From Azolla pinnata (taxonomy: Eukaryota; Streptophyta; Polypodiopsida; Salviniales; Salviniaceae), in the NCBI GenBank assembly GCA_037176905.1, contig JBBBWG010012079.1:1-20008 (forward strand): a stretch of DNA of 20,008 nucleotides, read 5' to 3'. Shown in pieces: positions 9,021 through 15,933 of this stretch. The stretch's first letter is position 1, and each line of letters begins with the position of its first letter. The notes beneath the pieces were generated by a model. That model saw only the letters and a program-made list of their open reading frames with translations, did not search any database and was not told the DNA's origin. A program made the translations under genes and the position numbers.

Positions 9021-9830
9021 CTTGCGAGGAACCTACAATGATGCTATGTCTGATTGATATGGGGGCTCTCCACACTATGTGCATTCTATCAATTCCTCAA
9101 ATTCTCCTCAAAAGAGCACACAATCATTGATACATGCATGGATTCTCTAGTAGTTGAGCCCATGCAACGTGATCATCTATTTTCTTGCATCATCACGTGA
9201 AATTAGTATAAGATGTGGTGCAGGTAACATCACAATTAAACTGAGCAATGTATACACGTTTGCATTACTCCATCCGTATATTGTTTGGAGATTCATGATC
9301 CCCATCGATACTGGTAACACTAAATAGCTTGCACTATCATATAATAGTGTTCTCCCAACATCTAGTAGGGTCGAGAAGTCTAAAGTTTTGCATTCTACTC
9401 GGTGACACCCGGATCCTTGCCGACGTGCTGAGCGATGAATGTCTTCTATCATATCCTCCATTCGCTCATTTGCGACATCAGAATGATGACCAGCTTACTG
9501 TTGTGCTAAACCCTCAAGATCCTTGACGACTGCATTGCGTTGACGTACGTCACACATCTCATTTGCATCAGTCTCTATCCTAGCATGCTTGTAGAAGTCA
9601 CGTAACAATCTTCATGTCACAGTATAATGTAGTACATCATGTAGTTACTCCGCAAGTTTCTAACGGCCCCATTTGCGTAGATGATCGTGCACAACGCGTC
9701 GGGTGTGCCAAAATCTCTTTCTGCACCAGTCACACCTGTATTAAAGGGTTCAAGCTCCCCATTGATCGATGTGAGTTTGGCGCAACTCCTCATTGTCAAT
9801 GGACGAGGACTTTGAGCTGCTGTAAACTCG
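9021..9830 (-). pseudogene. CACTA TNP2 transposase, N-terminal segment
   Basis: Minus-strand reading begins near 9819. A Cys/His stretch, RCDWCRKRFWHTRRVVHDHL (about 9740-9680), resembles the transposase-associated domain found at the N-terminus of these proteins. Then come ERMEDMIEDIHRSA, TIYGWSNANVYTLLSL, SRDDARK, and a zinc-binding-like IHACINDCVLF...EFEELIECT-CGEPPY. The last ends at the VPRK donor at 9021. Order and spacing match TNP2-family proteins; in-frame stops show decay. The start codon is not identified. The N-terminal part is the least certain. Confidence 0.7.
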
Positions 9831-9837
9831 ATCACCA

Positions 9838-10035
9838 TTCATTGCAACAAGCGAGTAGCAAACTTCTAACAAAAATTGCAACAATTGCACAGTAAAATGT
9901 GCTGCAATGTTTGCAGCAAAATCACCACAAAGCTTGCAACAAAATCATGGCAAAATTTGTAGCAAGGTCACGGAAAAATGAACAGCAAATTCATGGCAAA
10001 AAAAGCAACAACTACGCAGCAAAGAGTATTGCAAA
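9838..10035. repeat. GCAACAA-type repeat block 3 (upstream of TNP2 coding)
   Basis: A third block of the TTGCAACAA/ATGGCAAAA repeat family, more degraded than the other two. It lies just 5' (minus-strand sense) of the first recognisable transposase segment. An acceptor-like GAGTTTACAG (AG at 9820-9821) closes it on the coding side. No convincing donor was found on the other side, so a leader intron is possible but not shown. Confidence 0.7.
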
Positions 10036-10079
10036 ACGCGTGGCAAGAGACAAAATGAAATTGGATATTTTTTTGCCCA

Positions 10080-10470
10080 ATTTCGAATTCATCCTGCTCC
10101 TACTCCTGCTCTTGCTCTTGTTGTTGCTCCTCCTCTTTCTACTCTTGTTGCATCGTTTGTTATTATTGTTGATCCTGCACTCCCTAGTTGCTGCTCCTCC
10201 TATTGCAGCAAAGTTACCTGGCGCTGCTGCTCTTCCCCTTTTGGCTGAGCTCTTGCTGCTTCCTTTGCTGCTTTTGTTATTCCTGCACCCATTGGCTGCT
10301 ACTATTCCTCCACTTCGGTGCTACTTAACTTGTTGAACCTGGTGGTCCCCTACTGAACCTGCTATTCCCCTTCTGGCCGAGCTCCTGCTCAACCTATTGC
10401 TTCACTCTCTACTCCTTCAGTTGTTTCACTCTCTGCAAAATCTGTTGTTGTTCCTTCTTCACAAGCTTCA
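10080..10470. repeat. CTGCTC/CTTGTT-rich low-complexity tract
   Basis: A pyrimidine-rich tract with repeated CTCCTGCTCTTG, TTGCTGCT and CCTGCTATTCC motifs. It reads open on the plus strand as a Leu/Ala-rich stretch, which is expected from the base composition, and I do not accept it as a gene. It sits between the CACTA transposase and its 5' repeat region. Confidence 0.6.
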
Positions 10471-10494
10471 TTGCCTACTGCTCTTGTAATTGCT

Positions 10495-11240
10495 TTAGAG
10501 GTAAGTTTGAAAAATTAGACTAAATTTACTTAACGTTGCTGAAATTTGTGTGAAAAGCCTTGAATTCATCTGAAATTTGATCACTCTTTGCTGAAATTTG
10601 TCTGAACTTTGATAAATCTCTATAGAAATTCGTCCAAAACTTGATAACTCTCTGTTGAAATTTGTCTGACATTTCATCAATCATTGCTCAGATTTTAGGA
10701 TTTACAAAAGTCTAATAGAAATCAAGCCAAAATATTGCTATAAACTCTAAATGTGAACTAAAATTTACTGAATTCATCAGAAATTTGATCACTCTCTGCT
10801 GGAGTTTGTTTGAATTTTGACAAATCTTTGCTGAAGTTTTTCTGAAACTTGATCAATCTACGCTAAAATTTTTCTGAAATTTGATCAATCACTACTAAAA
10901 TTGTATGATTTTATGGAACTCTAACAAAAATCAAATAGAAATTTTGCCATAAACTCAAAATGTCGGCTAAAATTTATTGAATTCATCAGAAATTTGATCA
11001 ATCTCTGCTGAAATTTGTTTAAAATTTGATCAATCACTATTGAAATTTCGGGATTTTACAGAAACCTAATAGAAATTTGGTTGTAAACTCGAAATTCCAG
11101 GTGAGGTTTTTCTAAATCCAGTAGAAATTTGCTGAAATTTTGGGATCTCTATTGGAAATTTACAAAAGTCATTAGAATTTTATACTGTTGTGTTGAATTT
11201 ATTTTTATTTTACAGAAATCAAATAGAAATTTCAGCAAGT
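10495..11240. repeat. CTGAAATTTGATCAATC minisatellite with higher-order period
   Basis: A degenerate array of a roughly 30-base unit around GCTGAAATTTGTCTGAAATT followed by TGATCAATC. Longer units begin at GATTTTA(G/T/C) at 10691, 10907 and 11052, each followed by a CTAATAGAAATC-like stretch. The first two also share the AATTCATCAGAAATTTGATCA segment. Spacings are 216 and about 145, so the higher-order unit varies in length. It lies inside the CACTA element, between the terminal region and the transposase. Confidence 0.75.
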
Positions 11241-11670
11241 AAAATTGCGGTAAAATATCAAGTAAATTTGAGGTAAAGCCAGCGTCTATGGGCAAGGTAA
11301 TAAGTAAGTTCAGTAAATAATGCGATAAAGGTCACCTCAAAATTCGTGACCAAGTTCATGGTAAAGGCGCGGCAAATTTTTTATGTCCTTTACCACGAAT
11401 TTTGTCGCAATTTTTAATGAACTTTTGCTAAAGAAATTTCATGGTAAAATGCGCGGAAAACTCACCAATACCTTGTAATGTATCATTACGGCTACAGATG
11501 CATCTAAACTCACATCAAATTGGTTGAAATAAGTCACACCAGTAATAGTCGCTTTTAAAGTCGCGTCAAACTCACGGTAAACGACAAAGTAACAATCTTG
11601 TCAAATTTAATGCGATTTTGGAAAAATTACCACTAAACAGTCGCGGTAAACTCGTCAATACCTTGTAGTG
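11240..11670 (-). repeat. CACTA 5' terminus and subterminal repeats
   Basis: On the minus strand the region starts CACTACAAGGTATTGACGAG at 11670, then repeats TTTACCGCGA-type motifs in both orientations (plus-strand examples: GCGGTAAA at 11246 and 11643, GGTAAA near 11362 and 11445, CGGTAAAC at 11575). Such subterminal motifs are where CACTA DNA-binding proteins bind in characterised members. A second terminus-like copy, CCAATACCTTGTAATG, ends at 11480. Confidence 0.75.
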
Positions 11671-11749
11671 TTACAAAGATAGTGCACTTGCTCCACATGT
11701 GATGACCATCTCATGAGAAGCACGTTATCCAATTGTACAACATGCCACA

Positions 11750-12620
11750 TGATCACACATCAGATCGAGGCCTGTAATTTCTCTCATTTTTTGCCACGAC
11801 TCTTTGACTCTCTCCTCGGCTCATCATCCGCAAACTGATGGTCAAACTGAGCAAGTCAATCAAATCCTCAAGCAATGCCTTCAATGTTCACTTAGCTACC
11901 AACAAGACAATTACAGGGTCAACCTTCTATCCATAGCAAAGTTTATATACAACAACACAACACATAGCTCAAAGCGAATCACCCCATTTGTTATGACCAA
12001 TGGTTTCCATCCTCACTTGAACATGTCCATCCTAGGTAACTCTAGCAATCCTTTAGCAGAACAACAAGCCCGTGTTTTGGAAGACATCCATTGTGATCTA
12101 TCTCTAGAGCTCACCCTTGTCGGGGAATGGTACAAAGAGTAGGCCAACCGTCATCGATTGTCCACACCATCTTTGCATTTGGTGAAACAATTTCACTCTC
12201 ACGTTGATATGTTGCCACCACTCAGCCTTGCGCAAAGTTGGATTACAAGAAATAAGGGCCTTTCCATATCATTGAGAAAGTTAATCCAGTTACTTTTCGA
12301 CTGGAGTATCCTTCACATTTCAAAATTTATAACGTATTTCGTGCCTCTCTCCTTGAACCTCATCATCCACCCCAACTTCAAGGATGACACTCTCCACTGC
12401 CCCCTCCTGTCCAACTTTTAACAGGTGAGGAGTATGAGGTCGAAGAAATTCTTGACGCTCGCATATATCGACACCAACTTTAATACCTCGTCCTTTGGAA
12501 GAGGTACCCCATTTTCTGAAGCCACTTGGGAGCTCGCTTATAACTGTTGTTGAAGAGTTCAATTAACAATATACACACAAGCCTTCCAAAACCATTGGAA
12601 GCCGGCCTAAGGAGGGTCAT
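11750..12620 (+). pseudogene. Chromovirus integrase C-terminal half plus chromodomain relic
   Basis: Plus-strand reading: LSSAHHPQTDGQTEQVNQIL (from 11810; the E of QTE is the third DDE residue), SYQQDNYRVNLLSIAKFIYN, VLEDIHCDLSLEL, and a stop at 12140. In another frame follow KLDYKK-GPFHIIEKVNPVTF and the YNVFRASLLEPHHPP end motif. A proline-rich linker and a chromodomain (GEEYEVEEILDARIYRHQL, then YLVLWKRYP) end it, with a tail to about 12610. Three or more shifts or stops break it. It is similar to, but not the same as, the integrase-chromodomain fragment at 3495-4620. Its 5' half is missing: the CACTA terminus lies about 80 bases upstream. Confidence 0.85.
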
Positions 12621-12715
12621 ATAAATGTCAAGATTTTAGGTAAATGTATTACTCAACTCATCTAGCATATAATCCTATCATAATAAAACATAATAAAAGA
12701 TTTCAAAAACCTTTT

Positions 12716-12764
12716 AGAAGCTTCCAGAAAGCTTCAAAAGCTCTAGAATGTTCTAGAGGCTTCT
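12716..12764 (+). promoter_or_regulatory. Heat-shock-element arrays in the LTR
   Basis: Two arrays of alternating nGAAn/nTTCn pentamers. The first (12716-12730) is AGAAG-CTTCC-AGAAA, three contiguous perfect pentamers, with a further TTC one base out of phase. The second (12745-12764) is AGAAT-GTTCT-AGAGG-CTTCT, three perfect and one imperfect pentamer. Three or more contiguous inverted pentamers is the recognised binding site of trimeric heat shock factors. They lie 60-110 bases upstream of a TATA box, a sensible promoter position. Activity is inferred, not shown. Confidence 0.65.
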
Positions 12765-12824
12765 ACATGGAGTTTAGTCTCTGTATGAAATTCATGAACT
12801 ACATGCAAAGGTCATAGATATGTG

Positions 12825-12868
12825 TATAAATATATTAGGGGTTCACCTTGATCCCATTCAAGGTGAAC
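12825..12868 (+). promoter_or_regulatory. TATA box and inverted repeat at expected LTR start site
   Basis: TATAAATA at 12825-12832 is followed by GTTCACCTTGA (12841-12851), a 6-base spacer and TCAAGGTGAAC (12858-12868), a perfect 11-bp inverted repeat. Transcription would be expected to start about 25-30 bases after the TATA box, which falls inside this repeat. Confidence 0.6.
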
Positions 12869-12991
12869 AACACTAGTTACAGAATCAATACTTAGCTTCG
12901 TCTATCGTCTACTTCTCACTTATCTCTTTTGTCTTAGCCTTGTTTTGCTACCTACCTAACTTTGTTCTACATTCTATATCTATCCCTGACA

Positions 12992-13199
12992 TTTATCCGC
13001 TTTCTTGTGATATATAAATTTTCCTTTGACATCTAATATAATTTGCTGAAACTTTTTCTTGGCTGTCTCCAATTGGTGGTTGATGTCTACATCTCATGGA
13101 TCACGTTCTTTGAGTTTTTGTAGTGATTGCAATTCTTTTCTAATTCTCTTCTCTTTTTCCACATATTCTTCTCTTTGTTGGTATGCTTTTTCACATATC
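12992..13199. other. Spacer, nothing recognised
   Basis: T-rich single-copy-looking DNA between the putative LTR and the satellite array. No open frame, motif or repeat is assigned. Confidence 0.4.
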
Positions 13200-14810
13200 C
13201 ATCTATATATCTACATGTTTGATGCATATTCACCGTGAACGATCACATATAGACATACCCACCTATAGATGCATACATACATGCATATTCACCTGTATAT
13301 GCATGCATACATGAATATTCATATGTATATGTATAAGTTTGACTCATATTGACCTGTATATGCATACATTCATGCATATACACATAAATATGCATGTATG
13401 CATGCATATTCACATGTATGTGTGGATGTATATGTAGATATATATGTTTACATGCAAATTGATTCGTATATGGATATATACACAGAAATAGAACATTTTG
13501 GATCATAATAAAGACTTATTTACCACATATATTATATAATTATATTTTTTATCAATTGGCTAAATCAGTTGATGGGATCAAATGAGGTCAGGGGTCCAAA
13601 TCTTGCTTGTGACACATAACGTTTAGCAGCATCGCTGCATGGTAGCTGCACATTAGCCTATATTCACCTATATATGCATGCATTTCTACGTGTATATGCA
13701 TAGATATGTGCAAGACGAATATGTATATGTTTGATGCATACACACCTGTATATGCAAGCATATTCATGTGCACATGTACATGTCTTATGCGTATTCACCT
13801 GTACATACACGTATATATGTGGATGTATATATAGATGTAGATGTATACATGCATATATACACAAATGGAGCCAAGGGTTCATATCTTGCTTGTGACACAA
13901 AACGTTTACTAGCACCGTTGTATAGTAGCTTCACATTAGCCTATACTCACTTGGTATATGAATTTCTATGCATATACCAAGACGAATATGTACATGTTTG
14001 ATGCATATACACCTATATATGCATGCATATTCATGTGTATATGTACATGTCTGATGCATATTCACCTGTATTTACACATACATACATATACACATATATG
14101 TGGATGTATTTATAGATGTAAATGTATGCATGCATATTAATCTGTTTATATGGATATAAAACATTTTCGACCATAATAAAGGCATATTTACTACATATAT
14201 TATGTAATTGTATGTTTTATTAATTGGCTAGACTACTTGATTGTGTTAAATGAGATCAGGAGTTGAAATCTTGCCTGTGCGGCAATTTTGCAGGAAACAA
14301 CTTTGCTTCATGGTAGCTACGCATTAGCCTATATTAGCCTGTATTCACCTATATATGCATACATACATGTATATATATGTATATACATAAATATGTGCAT
14401 ATTCATCTATATATGTACATGTTTGATGTATATTCACCTGTAAACAGTCACATACAAGCATATTTACCTGTATACATGCATATTCACATATATCTGCATG
14501 CATGCATGCATATTCATGTGTATATGTACACACATATTATTCATATTCACCTGTATATGCATACATATATATATATGCACATAAATATGCATGTATGCAT
14601 GTATATTCACATCTATATGTAGATGTATATGTAGACGTAGTTGCATACATGCATATTGATCTGTAACTAGATGGATCTATGGATATAGAACATTTTAAAT
14701 CATAATAAAGACATATTTACTACATATATTATATAATTGTATGTTTAATGAATTGGTTGATTGTGTCAAATCAAATCACGACTTCAAATCTGGTCTCTGA
14801 CACAAAGTTT
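13200..14810. repeat. Complex satellite of ATGCATAC-type repeats and tRNA-like units
   Basis: Two components alternate. One is a degenerate array of GATGCATATTCACCTGTATA and ATGCATACATACATGCATAT units with long alternating purine-pyrimidine runs. The other is a conserved 120-190 base unit that includes GAACATTTT, CATAATAAAG, ATATATTAT, TTGGCTA, CAAATCTTGCTTGTGACAC and GGTAGCTGCACATTAGCC. The AAATCTTGC landmark of this unit occurs at about 13598, 13880 (as ATATCTTGC), 14266 and 14787. Spacings between copies grow from about 283 to 385 to 520 bases because the microsatellite part varies in length. Open frames here are low-complexity Ile/Tyr/Met/His strings and are not genes. Confidence 0.85.
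13545..13650 (+). repeat. tRNA-like (SINE-like) unit, best copy of four
   Basis: TGGCTAAATCAGTTGATGG (13557-13575) resembles a Pol III A box and tRNA D-arm, and GGTCCAAATC (13593-13602) resembles a B box (GGTTCAAATC). The spacing of about 36 bases is usual in tRNA genes and tRNA-derived SINEs. Degenerate versions of the B-box part recur at 13876, 14261 and 14781. It does not fold into a full cloverleaf, so it is not called a tRNA gene. Confidence 0.45.
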
Positions 14811-14814
14811 CAGT

Positions 14815-15048
14815 AAGGGATACGTGTAAGTTACGGCAAATATGCAATAAAAAGTTTTTCAATAAGATTGTAGTAAACGGCTTGTCTACTCTCGTGTCTA
14901 TAGGTGCATCTATAGTCGCGGTAAATAGCACAGTTACAGTCGTGGCTAATTTGACGTGGTTTTAAACAAAATTTACCATCACCTACACCTGATCCGTCTA
15001 TGTCGCGATAATTAACGATTGCAATAAACTCAACAATATCTTGTAATG
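14815..15048 (-). repeat. Second CACTA-end-like fragment
   Basis: This segment shares style and motifs with the CACTA end at 11240-11670: TCGCGGTAAATA (near 14918), AATTTACCATC, TCGCGATAA and GGTGCATCTATAG. It finishes in AACTCAACAATATCTTGTAATG at 15048, against AACTCGTCAATACCTTGTAGTG at 11670. The terminal bases would be CATTACAAG rather than CACTACAAG, so it is degraded or a variant. No transposase lies next to it; the satellite array does. Confidence 0.55.
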
Positions 15049-15218
15049 AATCCAATTGCTCAATCATGTAAATGTACAAATCATGGAAGGAGACGAACAA
15101 ACTCATGACAACTGCGAAGACAAACCCCAACGCAAAGTTGAGCTTGAGGGAGATTGTTGAGAGAAAAACACTACACAACTGTACAACTGCATTGAATGTA
15201 GACAGTGGTATCCTCATG

Positions 15219-15237
15219 TATATAAAGCCCACACGTG
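15219..15237 (+). promoter_or_regulatory. TATA box and G-box of the epimerase gene
   Basis: TATATAAA (15219-15226) and CACGTG (15232-15237) stand 6 bases apart, about 700 bases before the start codon and about 100 before a CT-rich leader. TATA boxes followed by CT-rich leaders are common in plants. The G-box downstream of the TATA box is an unusual order. Assignment to the epimerase is by position only. Confidence 0.45.
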
Positions 15238-15324
15238 GACATGTAAAAACCGATCGAAGTATTTAAGCAATACAAATATATTTTTCCTTCCCCTACGTAT
15301 TCTTTGCTTTATCCCCTCCTATGT

Positions 15325-15425
<101 letters not shown>

Positions 15426-15764
15426 CCTGGATCGTTTCTTGCTTTCCGCCGTTAGTCTTTTTAGTCACGGGAAATTTTTCACCAGCTACACATCTGCCAT
15501 TTAACGATTCCCTCTCGGTTAGTCAGCTCGTTATTCGCATGCACTCCGAGTAGTTGAATAAAAATTCCTGTAATATTTCAAGGATTTGTTCTGATCATTC
15601 TGAATTTTCCTGGAATAATGCCATCAAAACTCTCATTTTTTGCATGCATCATCTTTTGATCTTCTTACATACATGTGTATATGCGCATACAAACACAAAT
15701 ACGCACATACATACTTAAATACATGCATCGATAGATATTCTCACATGGCATTTTCCAAGGTCTG

Positions 15765-15899
15765 GTAAGCCCGTTTTGTAAATGAGTACTCATTTGTTGC
15801 TGCATCTTTTGATCTACTTTAATTGTTTGTTTTTATGTACATTCCCTTTCCTTAAAAATCCTAGTGTAAATGAAATCATGTCCAGCTTTTGCATTTCAG
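15765..15899 (+). other. Probable 5'-UTR intron of the epimerase gene
   Basis: The donor GTCTG|GTAAGC at 15765 and the acceptor TTTTGCATTTCAG ending at 15899 frame a 135-base intron just before the coding exon. The acceptor leaves 34 leader bases before the start codon. Without this splice an upstream non-ATG extension would be open, but no ATG supports it. Confidence 0.55.
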
Positions 15900-15933
15900 A
15901 TATTCGGGATTCGTATATCTTTGCATTAACACG

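Larger units (their letters stand above)
6640..11670 (-). mobile_element. Truncated CACTA (En/Spm-type) DNA transposon
   Basis: A minus-strand element whose 5' end is at 11670: read on the minus strand it begins CACTACAAGGTATTGACGAG, the expected CACTA terminus. In order it holds a subterminal region with repeated CGGTAAA/TTTACCG motifs (11670-11240), an AT-rich repeat block (11240-10495), low-complexity DNA (10470-10080), then TNP2-type transposase segments from about 9830 to 6650. The transposase segments are split by two inferred introns. The opposite terminus is absent: the coding region stops against LINE sequence at about 6640. All three coding segments carry stops, so it is non-autonomous. 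No 3-bp target duplication can be assigned because one end is missing. Confidence 0.8.
12626..12991 (+). mobile_element. Putative 3' LTR of the chromovirus
   Basis: A short purine tract (AAGGAGGG, 12609-12616) follows the integrase-chromodomain, and TGTCAAGATTTTAGG at 12626 could be the LTR start. The region holds U3-like regulatory motifs (heat-shock-type elements 12716-12764), a TATA box (TATAAATA at 12825) and a perfect inverted repeat at 12841. A plausible end is CCTGACA at 12991, but no second LTR copy or target duplication is in view, so the limits, the 3' one above all, are approximate. Confidence 0.55.

Noticed and set aside
9617-9895. Open frames of about 70-90 residues on both strands at the transposase N-terminus
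   Set aside because: A different minus-strand frame with the Cys/His transposase-associated pattern explains the region better. The open frames themselves match nothing.
7826-10035. GCAACAA blocks as a CRISPR array
   Set aside because: Units are short, degenerate and without spacers of constant size, and the context is a eukaryotic transposon.
9899-10336. Plus-strand Leu/Ala-rich open frame
   Set aside because: It is antisense to the CACTA element, made of GCAACAA and CTGCTC repeats. The hydrophobic run follows from base composition, and no signal peptide or domain logic is present.
13557-13640. A tRNA gene in the satellite unit
   Set aside because: A and B box-like motifs are there, but acceptor and anticodon stems do not form; SINE-like is the most that can be said.
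13243-14646. Many short open frames rich in Met, His, Ile, Tyr on both strands
   Set aside because: They are shadows of the ATGCATAC satellite, which lacks stop triplets in several frames.
15889-15933. N-terminal extension of the epimerase upstream of ATG 15934
   Set aside because: It would need a TTG start, and it crosses a strong splice acceptor (CATTTCAG at 15899). The family normally starts a few residues before the KIAPS motif.
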